DNA of 64,000 bases from JAHRAW01 sp965243285 (GCA_965243285.1 OZ251537.1:868001-932000), one strand, 5' to 3'; positions 14,801 to 23,509 are shown, counted from the first letter of the stretch. The notes: generated from the sequence alone by a model not told the origin. Numbers and translations are program-made.

Positions 14801-17018
14801 GGCATGCCGGCCGCTGGCGGCGGACGACGCGATGCGCGTCGCCACGCTGTGCAATCGCGCCGCCTCGTTGGAGACGCTGCGCATCGCGTTGCGCGAATGG
14901 CGGCGCGTCGGCCTCGATAAGCATTTATTCCATGGCCGCTTTGCGCTGCAAGTCGGCTTGCGCGCCGATAACGCCGCCGCGCTGGTGGTGCTGCGCGGCA
15001 CCTTGCGCCTGGCGGCTTATGTCGGCCAGCAGGTGACTAATCCGCATCTGCAGCAACGCCTTTACGCCCAACCCGAGGCCGAAACCTTCGCCGCACTGGC
15101 GGCATTGGCCGCGAACTTAGAAAAATCCGTGCAAACCCACCGCGATAAATTGGCCGGTTTTGCGCAATTGACCGAGCTGCGGCTCGCGCAGTGGCAAAAA
15201 ACCTGCGGCGATAATTTGCATACACTGCGCCGGCGCAACGCCCGCGCCATGCACAGCAACACGGCGTTCGCCAATTGGCTGGAGTACTTGCGCGCTCGCG
15301 AGGCTCTCAAAGAGCAAGGGTTTGGCGGCCAGCTGGCATGCATAGAACAAGGCGAGGTGGATATAAAGCACGCCCATGAGGCGCGTCTGGCCGGGATTTT
15401 CGATGGCCTAGCCCAAGAAATATTGCGCGAACAACCGCAGTTGGCGCGCTTCACCGGGCGCGCCCAAGCCACCTGGCGCGAGGAGTTGGCGGCTTGCGAT
15501 GCGCAGCTCAAAAAACTGCAGCGCGAAAAAATCGCCTGGCAAATAGACCACCTGGCGCGCGTGCCGGCCGGCGATGAAACCGAGCGCGTCGGCGATTACA
15601 CCGAACAAGCGTTGCTCGCGCATGAGTGTGGCCTAACCCGTCCGCGCACTTCCATCCGCCAGTTGTTGCTGAGGGCCGGGCCGGCGCTGTCGGCGCTGAA
15701 GCCCTGTTTTATGATGGGGCCGATGTCGGTGGCGCAATATTTGGCCCCCGGGCGGCTGAAATTCGATTTGGTGGTCATGGACGAGGCCTCGCAAATCAAA
15801 CCCGAAGATGCGTTAGGCGCGGTGGCGCGCGGCGCGCAACTGGTGGTGGTCGGCGACCCGGCGCAGCTGCCGCCGAGCAATTTTTTCAAGCGCAATGCCA
15901 CGGATGAGGATGAAAAAGACGCCGCATGGGAGGAATTCGAGAGCATATTGGACGCCGCCCAGGCGGTGTTGCCGCACAAGCGGCGGCTGCGCTGGCACTA
16001 TCGCTCGCAGCACCCGCAACTCATCGAGTTTTCGAATCATTCCTTCTACGACAACGATTTAATCCTGTTTCCGTCGCCGTATCCGCGCCATCACGCCGAC
16101 TACGGCATCAAATTCAAGGCCGTATCCGGATGCTTCACAAACCACCAAAACATCGCCGAGGCCGACCTCATCGCCGCGGCGGTGCGCGCGCATTTTATGG
16201 CGCAGCGCGCCGAATCTTTGGGCGTGGTGGCCATGAACGCCCAGCAACGGCTGCGCATCGAAGCCGCCATCGATGCGCTGGCGCGAGGCGACGCCGAATT
16301 TCAAGCGCGGCTTGATAACAACGCGGCGGCGGGCGACGAGCAACGCTTGTTCATCAAAAACCTCGAAAACATTCAAGGCGATGAGCGCGATGTGCTCTAT
16401 ATTTCCATGACTTATGGCCCGAAAACCCCCGGCGGCGCGGTGTTTCGGCATTTCGGCCCCATCAATACGCCCGGCGGCTGGCGGCGCTTGAATGTGTTAT
16501 TCACCCGCGCCAAAAAACGCATGCATGTTTTCAGCTCGATGAAATCAACCGATATTTCGGTCGCCACGGCCGGACGCGGGGTGCGCGCGCTGCGTGATTT
16601 TTTGAGTTTTTGCGAGAGCGGCGTGTTGCCGGACCCGGCGGCCAATAGCGCGCCCGCAAGTCGGCCCATGGCGGCCCGCCCGGGGCCCGGAGATTTCGAA
16701 ATCGCAGTCGCCCGGGCGCTGCGCAGCCACGGCTTCGAATGCCAGTTGCAAGTCGGCGTGGCTGGTTTTTTCATCGCCGCCGCGGTCGCCGACCCCGGCA
16801 ACCCGCAGCGCTTTTTGCTGGGCATCGAGGGCGATGGCGGCTCCGGCCACGCGGCATCATCGGTGCGCGACCGCGACCTCCATCGCCGGAGAATCCTCGA
16901 GCGCCTGGGCTGGAGAATACGCCGCATAGCGAGCATCGACTGGTTTCTCGACCCGGCCGCCGCCCTAGCGCCGCTCGTCGAGGAATTAAACGCCCTAACA
17001 GCGCAAAACGCCGATTAA
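11802..17018 (+). CDS. DUF4011-type superfamily 1 helicase with C-terminal Vsr-like nuclease
   Basis: The 1738-residue product begins with a DUF4011-like region (LLDLSGRNPLLNFRHL, then GVNILYVAVGFLQW and APLFMVPVRLRKG). An SF1 helicase core follows: Walker A GPPGTGKSQTITNLI near residue 385, a long helical insertion, Walker B LVVMDEASQI near 1324, VVVGDPAQLPPSNFF, and the late motif RRLNVLFTRAKKRM near 1563. The last 110 residues (GDFEIAVARALRSHGFECQ, IEGDGGSGHAASSVRDRD, ILERLGWRIRRI) match the Vsr/DUF559-like endonuclease that ends this family. Residues about 107-145 carry a repeat of Asp-Ser units (GANTC DNA). The family is often found in defence islands; a role in phage defence or nucleic-acid surveillance is inferred. 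Confidence 0.88.
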   Translation: MSPSPHQKTAENTLQALRKRLLDLSGRNPLLNFRHLKGGSLRIAQWSPDNLVEKLLAETEMRMLAVPAPTPAELSAAAPPTAVGASSHAAKFAQHRPGAAQWAQYLGLLGDSAGLTADSTALSADSATPPVDSVPPAAEAPAQPDNNAIQTLLYADELEPRLRALRQRAESAIQEMGVNILYVAVGFLQWQDAGAAETRLAPLFMVPVRLRKGRANRPGGGAPYTLKYSGEDPIPNLSLREKLAADFGLELPQWDENAAAQDYLAQVQAVVAKTQPGWRVRPHMALALLNFSTLLMYLDLDPARWPPQQGVAAHPVARRLLAAASAAWAAPATAAQATKRPWRADYAVDDIAGLHARYPLADDADRAQYSAVIDAVRGKNLIIEGPPGTGKSQTITNLIAAAMASGKKVLFVAEKLAALQVVQRRLRAAGLGDFCLHLHSRKAARRQLLAEVKKRLDKRHGYPRPTGLEAAIEAYEEKKTQLRRGVERLHQPWKNTGHTPRDIFMAATRHAQTIAVDNLGELHPRGCNGERWDASAARRAAAQFERFCEIYRVVAGEKFALRQHAWHGVRNAALRRADFAPVAAALADWSQALRQLDATRPAIAAALHCQPDETPDSISGLETLLAEIKHLPEARENAWLAHLPSWRGADLQRAQQGLDLFDDIQARYATLAQQVGAKIVQDWSRVDGFLSGAEKLHRLVDENVTWGRLTAAAAGLDALRRQLAELAAPQRRLGAALDEKVAARLSLTEGGLVELSAFVELAAALPLRYWQRRHARFENPALDALLPALRKELVPLQALRKELGGVFNLDSLPSRHELLRLRKVLHDGGTFCWFSRDWRAAHRTTFGYAAGLRGKFALAKSIGRYAAARRAELLEKAADFVARRHHLLRNRRYAATLGDRMRGLDTDFAELQSLRRWYQKIHDRYGADSPMADAARNLKPELAREMHAVAEQAVLKTALAGWVELKKIFAPAAAGLKNTRLDGADGAILQLLRPLESALGACRPLAADDAMRVATLCNRAASLETLRIALREWRRVGLDKHLFHGRFALQVGLRADNAAALVVLRGTLRLAAYVGQQVTNPHLQQRLYAQPEAETFAALAALAANLEKSVQTHRDKLAGFAQLTELRLAQWQKTCGDNLHTLRRRNARAMHSNTAFANWLEYLRAREALKEQGFGGQLACIEQGEVDIKHAHEARLAGIFDGLAQEILREQPQLARFTGRAQATWREELAACDAQLKKLQREKIAWQIDHLARVPAGDETERVGDYTEQALLAHECGLTRPRTSIRQLLLRAGPALSALKPCFMMGPMSVAQYLAPGRLKFDLVVMDEASQIKPEDALGAVARGAQLVVVGDPAQLPPSNFFKRNATDEDEKDAAWEEFESILDAAQAVLPHKRRLRWHYRSQHPQLIEFSNHSFYDNDLILFPSPYPRHHADYGIKFKAVSGCFTNHQNIAEADLIAAAVRAHFMAQRAESLGVVAMNAQQRLRIEAAIDALARGDAEFQARLDNNAAAGDEQRLFIKNLENIQGDERDVLYISMTYGPKTPGGAVFRHFGPINTPGGWRRLNVLFTRAKKRMHVFSSMKSTDISVATAGRGVRALRDFLSFCESGVLPDPAANSAPASRPMAARPGPGDFEIAVARALRSHGFECQLQVGVAGFFIAAAVADPGNPQRFLLGIEGDGGSGHAASSVRDRDLHRRRILERLGWRIRRIASIDWFLDPAAALAPLVEELNALTAQNAD

Positions 17019-17020
17019 TT

Positions 17021-17090
17021 CGCCGAATTTGGTTGAATTTGGCTGGATTTGGCTGGATTTGGCTGGATTTGCTGGATTTTTGGCCGCATC
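17021..17090. repeat. Short tandem GGATTTGGCT repeats after the helicase gene
   Basis: Directly after the stop codon the sequence repeats GGCTGGATTT several times with small changes. It is a mutated relative of the GATTC-type microrepeat. No hairpin terminator is evident here. Confidence 0.7.
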
Positions 17091-17122
17091 GCGGCTCGAT
17101 TTCGCCCCGTTCGGCACAACCA

Positions 17123-18493
17123 TCACCGAATCACCAGCAACAGCGCGCGCTGGCCGCGCAAAATTTTGAGCGACAACAGCGAATCGGCGGTGGCGGCGAT
17201 GCGGCGGAGTTCATCCAGGCTGCGCACGGTCCGCCGGTTGGCGCTAAGGATGCGGTCTTTGGGCATTAAGCCGGCGCGCGCCGCCGGGCTGGCAGGGAGC
17301 ACCGCCAGTACTTCAAGGCCGGGCGCGGCGGGCGAGGTTGTGGCGCGCAGGCGGGCGCCTTGCAGGCGGTCGAGCAAATTGCCGGCCGGCGGCGCGGCCG
17401 GCGCGGCGCTTTTGATGCGGGCGGCAACGGTGCGCGGCTCGCCATCGCGGTAAAAGCGCACCCGGGCTTGCGCGCCGGTGCGCAGCAGGCCGATAGCGTT
17501 GCGTAAATCGGCGCCGTCGGCGACCGCGGTGTCGTTTACGCCGATGATGATGTCGTTTACCGCCAGACCGGCTTCGTCCGCCGCCGAGCCGGGCATCACT
17601 CGCGTCACCACCGCGCCGCGCGCATCGCGCGCCCCGGAGGCCTCGGCCAGCGCCGGGGTCAGGTCTTGCATGGTCACCCCCAGCAGGCCGCGGCGGATAT
17701 TGCCGTGCTCGATGAGTTGATTCATCACCCGCCGCGCCATGTCGATGGGAATGGCGAAACCGATGCCGACGCTGCCGCCGTGGCGGGAAAAAATAGCGGT
17801 GTTGATGCCGATGAGTCGGCCACGCAAATCCACCAGCGCGCCGCCGGAATTGCCGGGGTTGATGGCGGCGTCGGTCTGGATGAAATCCTCGTAATCCTCT
17901 ATCCCTAAGCCGCTGCGGCCGAGGGCGCTGACGATGCCGGAGGTGACGGTCTGGCCCAAACCGTATGGGTTGCCGATGGCGACCACGAAATCACCCACGC
18001 GCAAGTTTGCCGAGCGTCCGAGGGGGATTTCGGCAAGCGGCATGGCGGGCAACTCGGCGGCGGCGATTTTCAGCACCGCGATGTCGCTGTTGGCATCCGA
18101 GCCAGTCAATTCGGTTGCAAAAACGCGCCCGTCTTGGGTGGTGACGGTAATTTCGCCGCCACCTTGGATGATGTGATGGTTGGTAATCACATAGCCTCGA
18201 GCAGCATCGACAATCACCCCGGAACCGCGCGCGCCGCGCCGGCGTTGCGGCGGCGCCTCGAAATAACGGCGAAAAAACGGCTGTCGCGCCCATGGTGAAG
18301 CGGCCGATGGCACCGGCGAGGCCACCGAAAGATTGACCACGGCGCCGTCGATGGTCTCCAACATGGGCGCCAGGCTGGGCACCGGCGCCGCCTGCGCATC
18401 TGGCGGCCATGTCGCTTGCGCTGCGCCGCTCGCAAATCCCAGCGCGCAACATGCCGCCCAGAGCACGGCAAAGAGGCGAAAACGGCGAATCAT
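17123..18493 (-). CDS. Periplasmic Do-type serine protease (DegQ/HtrA family)
   Basis: The 456-residue product has a cleavable signal peptide (residues 1-27, ending ASGAAQA). The trypsin-like domain carries His107 in YVITNHHIIQGG, Asp137 in ANSDIAVLKI and Ser216 in NPGNSGGALVD. Two PDZ domains follow, the first around GLLGVTMQDLTPALA to NDIIIGVNDT and the second ending LMPKDRILSANRRTVRS. Such enzymes degrade or refold misfolded envelope proteins. Upstream, a 1-kb nested mobile element begins 20 bases before the start codon, so the promoter has probably been displaced or replaced. Confidence 0.93.
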   Translation of the reverse strand: MIRRFRLFAVLWAACCALGFASGAAQATWPPDAQAAPVPSLAPMLETIDGAVVNLSVASPVPSAASPWARQPFFRRYFEAPPQRRRGARGSGVIVDAARGYVITNHHIIQGGGEITVTTQDGRVFATELTGSDANSDIAVLKIAAAELPAMPLAEIPLGRSANLRVGDFVVAIGNPYGLGQTVTSGIVSALGRSGLGIEDYEDFIQTDAAINPGNSGGALVDLRGRLIGINTAIFSRHGGSVGIGFAIPIDMARRVMNQLIEHGNIRRGLLGVTMQDLTPALAEASGARDARGAVVTRVMPGSAADEAGLAVNDIIIGVNDTAVADGADLRNAIGLLRTGAQARVRFYRDGEPRTVAARIKSAAPAAPPAGNLLDRLQGARLRATTSPAAPGLEVLAVLPASPAARAGLMPKDRILSANRRTVRSLDELRRIAATADSLLSLKILRGQRALLLVIR

Positions 18494-18839
18494 GGCATCT
18501 ACACTAAATATTTGGGGGTTATATATCTAAATCTGCAGTTCGATTGGCGGTTTTTTGAGGGCAGCGGCTGAGTTTGGGGGCTGCGTTTGATTTGGCTTTT
18601 GATTTGGCTTTTCGCCTTTAAATTTTCACCCCATCAGCCACAAAAGATGAGTTAAAAGATACAACATCAACATCAACATCAACATCAACAGAAAAATCAA
18701 AGTCAAAGCAACAGCGAAAGCGAAAAGCAACAGCGAAAAGCAACAGGCACAACCACAGCGGAAATCAAACGCACCCCCCACCAAAACTGGCGATGAAGCC
18801 GTCAGTTTTGACTCCCCACTCAGCGGGGAGTAAAGAAAA

Positions 18840-19421
18840 GGGAGTTATATACCTAAATCTGCAGTTCGATTGGCGTTTTTTTGAGGTCAGCGACTGATTT
18901 AGGGGGGCTGCTTTGGCTTTGGTTTTTGCTTTTGGCTTTTGGCTTTTAACGTTTTACTCCCCCCCGCTTCAGAGGGTGTGCGAAAAGCCCTCGCTGACTA
19001 AGGAAAATGAAGGAAAAGTATCATTTTCAAAATTTAAACAATAAGCAATAGCAACACTTTCGCCTGCTTTTTTAACAACGCCAACCGAAATTTTAATCAA
19101 GAATGGGCTTTTCGCACACCCGCTTCATCTGGGGGGAGTCAAATCAGCCGGCTTTATCGCCTGATTTGGTGGGGGGCTGTTGATGTTGGTCTTTTTGCTT
19201 TTGCCTTTAAATCTTCAACCCATTAGCCCAAATGAGGAATGAGGTAAAAACCAACAGCCAAATCAAAAGCCAAGTCAAAAGCAAATCAAAAACGGAAAGC
19301 CAAAGCCCCCCACCACCAAAACTGGCGATGAAACCACCAGTTTTGACTTATTCCGCATTAAAACGGGGGAAGTAAAGCGTAACAGCCAAACCCACCGTGC
19401 AGATTTAGGTATATAAATCCC
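18840..19421. mobile_element. A-element copy 2, nested inside copy 1
   Basis: It begins GGGAGTTATATACC and ends GGTATATAAATCCC, with about 24 bp of terminal inverted repeat. It is flanked by AAAGAAAA on both sides (18832-18839 and 19422-19429), a perfect 8-bp target duplication lying inside copy 1. It contains the hairpin CTCCCCCC/GGGGGGAG, itself split by the 148-bp element, the hairpin AAATCAGCCG/CGCCTGATTT, and AAAGCC-type arrays. Confidence 0.9.
18974..19121. mobile_element. 148-bp MITE-like element inside A-element copy 2
   Basis: It is bounded by perfect 17-bp inverted repeats, GGGTGTGCGAAAAGCCC and its complement. The interior is AT-rich and non-coding. GCTTCA occurs on both sides (18966-18971 and 19122-19127), the left copy separated from the element by GA. 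Deleting the element restores the CGCTTCATCTGGGG loop and arm seen in other A-element copies. It probably depends on a transposase elsewhere in the genome; the family is not identified. Confidence 0.85.
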
Positions 19422-19773
19422 AAAGAAAAAGCCCAAAAGCCAACATCAAAAGCAACATCAACATCAAGATCAACATCAAAATCAAACCCAGCCGTGCAGA
19501 TTTAGATATATAAATCCCAAATATTTTCATCACACGGGCGTGAGTCGGGGCGCGACCATCGCCATGATAGGTTAAACCCCGAATCAGCGTCCACCGAGTG
19601 GATTATGGCCAGTCCGGTGGCGGCGGATGCGCTATCGATGGCATGTAACATGTCTACATATTGGGTTGCTGGCGTAGTTCGGCCTAGCTGATGGCATGAG
19701 AAAAATCGCTAAGTAAAATAAAACGGCATTTTCTTTACTAACGGATTCGGTAAGTAAAGCGGGCTTTACTTAG

Positions 19774-19862
19774 GGGAATTATATGCTTGGTTAGGGTTTT
19801 ATGGGGTTTTGGGGTAATGCAAGCGGTTTTTTTATTGTTGGGTCAACAACCATATAATTCCC
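19774..19862. mobile_element. B-element, short form (89 bp)
   Basis: The termini are GGGAATTATAT and ATATAATTCCC. The flanks are TTACTTAG on both sides (19766-19773 and 19863-19870), a perfect 8-bp duplication. Compared with the 145-bp copies at 25667 and 34295 it lacks an internal segment of about 55 bp. The right flanking repeat includes the first G of the adjacent A-element, so it inserted across that element's edge. Confidence 0.88.
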
Positions 19863-19869
19863 TTACTTA

Positions 19870-20316
19870 GGGGGTTATATACCTAAATCTGCAGTTCGAT
19901 TGGCGTTTTTTTGAGGTCAGCGACTGATTTAGGGCGGCTGCGTTTGATTTTTGCTTTTGCTTTTTGCTTTTGCTGTTGCTGTTGCTGTTAAGGCTTCGCT
20001 CCACCCTATCTTTTTAGGGGGGAGCCAAAACTGGCGGCTACATCGCCAGTTTTGGTGGGGGGTGCTTTTGATGTTAGCTTTTGATGTTGCTTTTTGCTTT
20101 TGGCTTTAAATCTTCAACTCATTAGACCAAATTAGGGACTATGTAAAAACCAACAGCCGAGTCAAAAGCAAGTCAAAAGCCAAAGCGAAAAGCCAAAGCC
20201 CCCCACCAAATCAGCCCGAGCCTATCGGCTCGGACAGATTTGACTCCCCCCAGATGAAGCGGGGGGGAGTAAAACAAAAGCCAAAGCCACCGTGCAGATT
20301 TAGGTATATAAATCCC
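19870..20316. mobile_element. A-element copy 3 (447 bp)
   Basis: The left end is GGGGGTTATATACC and the right end GGTATATAAATCCC. The right flank is TTTACTTA (20317-20324); the matching left copy lies at 19765-19772, pushed away by the later B insertion. Internal parts in order: TTGCTTTTGC array, hairpin near 19999-20020, hairpin CAAAACTGGCG/CGCCAGTTTTG (20025-20055), the ATTAGACCAAATTAGGG module, AAAGCC array, an AAATCAGCCCGAGCC/GGCTCGGACAGATTT-type hairpin, and CTCCCCCC/GGGGGGAG. Confidence 0.88.
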
Positions 20317-20440
20317 TTTACTTAAGCGCTTAAGCGGGTGGCGTGGGCGATAAAATGCCGAGCGCCACTCAAAGGGTTAGGTTGTTTGGTGGTTATAGCG
20401 CTACAAAATCTGCTAATTTTCGGTAAAATCGGCGAAAACA

Positions 20441-20500
20441 GCAATAAAACCCAATAAAACCCAATAAAACCCAATAAAACCCAATAAAACCCAATAAAAC
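20441..20500. repeat. Six tandem 10-bp repeats before the MFS gene
   Basis: The unit CCAATAAAAC is present five times exactly and once as GCAATAAAAC. It ends 19 bases before the ATG of the transporter gene and is followed by a tiny frame, ATGAGTAATTCATAA. Ten bases is about one helical turn and is not a multiple of three, so copy-number change would alter promoter spacing or leader frame. Confidence 0.9.
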
Positions 20501-20519
20501 CATGAGTAATTCATAACCC

Positions 20520-21713
20520 ATGAACAAAGCGATGTCAAAACGGGCGGTGATGGCGTATTCGGCGGTCGGCCACGCCTATTTCCATATGTTTACGGCCTTT
20601 TATTTCGTCATCGTGTTGTCGCTGGAGGTGGAGTGGCGGCGGCCGTACCACGAGTTGATCGAATTGTGGACCTTAGGGGCGGCGCTGGTCGGGGTGTTGG
20701 CGGTGTTGGCCGGCTGGCTGGGCGACCGCTGGAGCCCGAGCGGCATGCTGGTGGTGTTTTTCATCGGTATGGGGTTGAGTTCGGTGGCCGCCGGGTATGC
20801 CGGCGGGCCGCTGGGGTTGGTGCTGGCGTTATCCGGCATCGGTTTGTTCGGCGCTATTTACCATCCGGTGGGCATTCCGCTGGTGATTCGCAATAGCGGC
20901 GTCAATCAGGGCAAGGCGCTGGCGCTAAACGGCGCCTTCGGCAGCCTCGGCGCCGCCATGGCCGGCGTGGTGACCGGTTTTCTGGCCGATTGGGGCGGCA
21001 GTTATCTGGCCTTTGTATTGCCCGGGGCGGTGGTGACGCTGACCGGCATCGCCATGTGGGTGGGGCTTATGCGCGCCGCCCCGGGCCCCGAAGCGCCGCC
21101 CATGCCGGCGGCGGCGGCAACCTCGGGCGGGCGATTCGCGCCGTTGTTGGTATTGTTGTTTTGCCTCACCGCCGCCGGAGTCATCTATCACGCCATGCAG
21201 ACGGCCATGCCCAAAGCCCTCTCGCTGCGCCTCGCCCAAGGCGCTGATTTGACGGTGGTGGGCGGCTATGTGGCGCTGATTTATGTCGCCGCCGGGCTGT
21301 TTCAGTTCATCGGCGGGGCGTTGGCCGACCGCTATAACCTAAAGATGGTCTATGTGTGCCAATTTTTCGCCCACGGGTTGCTATTGCTGGCGGCGGCATA
21401 CGCCGGCGGCTTGGGGCTGGTGATGGTTTTGTGCGCCGCATCGGCCTTAGGCGCCGGCGCCCTGCCAGCCGAAAACATGCTGCTGGCGCGCTACACGCCG
21501 AGCCATCGCTACGGCTTGGTGTTCGGCTTGAAGTTCGTGCTGTTTTTCATCACCGGCCCGGCGGCGATATTGTTGGTGTCGGCCATCAATCAGCGCACCG
21601 GGCAATTGCTGTGGGTGTTTTTGCTGCTGGCCGTAGTCGCCGCCATGTTGTGCGCAGTGGCGCTGGCGTTGCCGAGGAAGGCGCCGGCGGCGGCCCAGGT
21701 GGCGGGGGTTTAG
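20520..21713 (+). CDS. Major facilitator superfamily transporter
   Basis: The 397-residue product has twelve predicted membrane helices in two halves. The loop motif GWLGDRWSPSGMLV after helix 2 and GALADRYNLKMVYV in the second half are MFS hallmarks. The segment ALSGIGLFGAIYHPVGIPLV resembles the fosmidomycin-resistance-like branch, which would make it an efflux pump, but the substrate cannot be read from sequence. It starts at the ATG at 20520, just behind the tandem 10-bp repeats, and stands alone. Confidence 0.85.
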   Translation: MNKAMSKRAVMAYSAVGHAYFHMFTAFYFVIVLSLEVEWRRPYHELIELWTLGAALVGVLAVLAGWLGDRWSPSGMLVVFFIGMGLSSVAAGYAGGPLGLVLALSGIGLFGAIYHPVGIPLVIRNSGVNQGKALALNGAFGSLGAAMAGVVTGFLADWGGSYLAFVLPGAVVTLTGIAMWVGLMRAAPGPEAPPMPAAAATSGGRFAPLLVLLFCLTAAGVIYHAMQTAMPKALSLRLAQGADLTVVGGYVALIYVAAGLFQFIGGALADRYNLKMVYVCQFFAHGLLLLAAAYAGGLGLVMVLCAASALGAGALPAENMLLARYTPSHRYGLVFGLKFVLFFITGPAAILLVSAINQRTGQLLWVFLLLAVVAAMLCAVALALPRKAPAAAQVAGV

Positions 21714-21912
21714 GGGGTTGGTGATTTCCGGCGAGTTTTGGCGAGTTTTGGTGATTTTTGGGTGATTTCCGGCGATTTTTCGGGCGATTTTTGGCGACGG
21801 TGGACGATGGCGGCGGTTTTGATTGGTGGCATGGTTGGTTGGGAAGTTTGGGCGATTAAATTCGCCCGAGGTGCAGTGATGGCGATTAAACCATCCAGAT
21901 TAAATCGAGAAC

Positions 21913-22581
21913 ATGCATAAATCCCGGTCCATTGCAGTTTTGCCGGTGGCTTCCCCCACCCTAAAACCGCGCCAGCCTAGCATTTGGCGTCGGCCTGGCG
22001 GCATGATGATGCTGGCCGGGCTGCTCGCCATGGCCATGGCCGTGGTGGGTTGCGCCACGCCGCCGCCGACCCGCCAAGCCGATGCCTGCGCGATTTTCGC
22101 CCAAGCCCCGCACTGGCTCAAACCCACCCGTCGCGCGGCCGCCAAATGGCGCGCCGATGGCGCCGTGATGTTGGCCATTATGAAGCAGGAATCGGCCTTC
22201 GACGCCAACGCCAAACCGCGCCGGCGGCGTTTTCTCGGCATTCCATGGCGGCGGCCGTCATCGGCCTTCGGCTATTCCCAAGCCTTAGACAGCACCTGGC
22301 GGCTATATAAAAAAAAGGCCAAACGGCGCTTCGCGCGGCGCGATAATTTCGCCGATGCCATGGATTTCATCGGCTGGTATTTGGCGCAAAATCGCCGCCA
22401 GCTGAAAATCGACCGCCGCGACGGCTATCGCCACTACCTCGCCTACCACGAGGGCTGGGGCGGCTACAAACGCCGCACCTACCAGCAAAAAAAATGGCTG
22501 CTCACGGTGGCGGCGCGCGTCTCTACCCAAGCCAAACGCTATCGCGCCCAATTAAATCGCTGCGGCATGAAAATGCCATAG
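21913..22581 (+). CDS. SLT-domain lytic transglycosylase-like lipoprotein
   Basis: The 222-residue product has a lipoprotein signal (MMMLAGLLAMAMAVVGC, lipobox Cys at residue 47 of this start). An alternative start at 22003 would begin exactly at that hydrophobic stretch. The mature part has MLAIMKQESAFDANA, with the putative catalytic Glu, and SSAFGYSQALDSTW, both typical of the transglycosylase SLT fold, then HYLAYHEGWGGY. It would be anchored in the envelope and cleave peptidoglycan glycan strands. The C-terminus is strongly basic. Confidence 0.82.
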   Translation: MHKSRSIAVLPVASPTLKPRQPSIWRRPGGMMMLAGLLAMAMAVVGCATPPPTRQADACAIFAQAPHWLKPTRRAAAKWRADGAVMLAIMKQESAFDANAKPRRRRFLGIPWRRPSSAFGYSQALDSTWRLYKKKAKRRFARRDNFADAMDFIGWYLAQNRRQLKIDRRDGYRHYLAYHEGWGGYKRRTYQQKKWLLTVAARVSTQAKRYRAQLNRCGMKMP

Positions 22582-22666
22582 CCGAGGGTTAAGTTGGGAT
22601 TCCATGGGTCGATTTAATGGACTGAATCACTAGGCGTTAAGTTAATTTGATTGGGATGACGGTAAT

Positions 22667-23509
22667 TTAATGCGCGGGATTCAACCCCTGCGCTAAGGCC
22701 ACCCAGTCGAAGGCGCTATCGCCGGCGGCGAGGAACCATGGGTTTAGAATATTTTCCTTGTTGTAAAGCAGCGCAGCGCCATCGGCTGCGGTGAGGGCGC
22801 CGCCGGCGGCGGTCAGCACGCAGTGGGCGGCTGCGGTGTCCCACTCCGAGGTGGGGCCGAGGCGGGGGTAGATGTCGGCGCGCCCTTCCGCCACCCGGCA
22901 AATTTTCAGCGAGCTGCCCATGGGGGTGATTTCCACGCTGGCGGTTTTGGCCGCCAGGCGTTGATGATAGGCGCGCACGGCTGGGCTGGGGTGGGCGCGG
23001 CTGGCGACCATAACGACCCTTTGCGGGTTGAGTTTTCGCGCTTGAATCGGCGCCCCAATGCGCGCCGGCGCGGCTGCCGAGGCCGCCCGAGGCGCGGTCG
23101 ATTTGAAGGCACCAAGACCCTCGGCGGCGTAATAACAAGCGCCGCCGACCGGCGCGTACACCACCCCCAGCACCGCTCGGCGGTCTTCGACCAAAGCGAT
23201 GTTGACGGTGAATTCATCGTTGCGACGGACGAAGCCTTTGGTGCCGTCCAGCGGGTCTATCAACCAAAACCGGCGCCAGCGGCGACGCTGGGCGAACACG
23301 CTGGCCTCGGATTCCTCGGATAACAACGCAATGCTCGGCGCCACCTGCTGCAAACGCGCGCAGATTAACTCGTGCGCGCGACGGTCGGCGGCGGTCAGCG
23401 GCGAGCCATCGGACTTGGTCTCGACCGCAAAATCCCCGCTATAAACCTCGAGAATTTCTCGGCCGGCGGCGATGGCGATGTCAATCACCTGCGCTAATAG
23501 TTTTTGCAT
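22667..23509 (-). CDS. cysQ: 3'(2'),5'-bisphosphate nucleotidase
   Basis: This enzyme removes the 3'-phosphate from PAP/PAPS, recycling the by-product of sulfate assimilation. The inositol-monophosphatase fold motifs are present: LLSEESEA, WLIDPLDGTKGFVRRNDEFT (metal-binding DPLDGT) and SEWDTAAAHCVL. The start at 23509 gives 280 residues and a normal N-terminus (MQKLLAQVIDIAIAAG); an upstream ATG at 23608 would add 33 atypical residues. An A-element-like end (GGGGATTTAGATATATAAA) lies at 23584-23605, inside or just upstream of the promoter region. Confidence 0.92.
   Translation of the reverse strand: MQKLLAQVIDIAIAAGREILEVYSGDFAVETKSDGSPLTAADRRAHELICARLQQVAPSIALLSEESEASVFAQRRRWRRFWLIDPLDGTKGFVRRNDEFTVNIALVEDRRAVLGVVYAPVGGACYYAAEGLGAFKSTAPRAASAAAPARIGAPIQARKLNPQRVVMVASRAHPSPAVRAYHQRLAAKTASVEITPMGSSLKICRVAEGRADIYPRLGPTSEWDTAAAHCVLTAAGGALTAADGAALLYNKENILNPWFLAAGDSAFDWVALAQGLNPAH

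Larger units (their letters stand above)
18514..19518. mobile_element. A-element copy 1 (outer, 1005 bp with nested insertions)
   Basis: The left end reads GGGGGTTATATATC plus TAAATCTGC and the right end is its complement, GCAGATTTAGATATATAAA then TCCC. It is flanked by the perfect 8-bp direct repeat AAATATTT (18506-18513 and 19519-19526). Removing the inner A-element and one target copy leaves about 415 bp, matching copy 3. It encodes no protein. It inserted just upstream of the DegQ-family gene. Confidence 0.88.
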
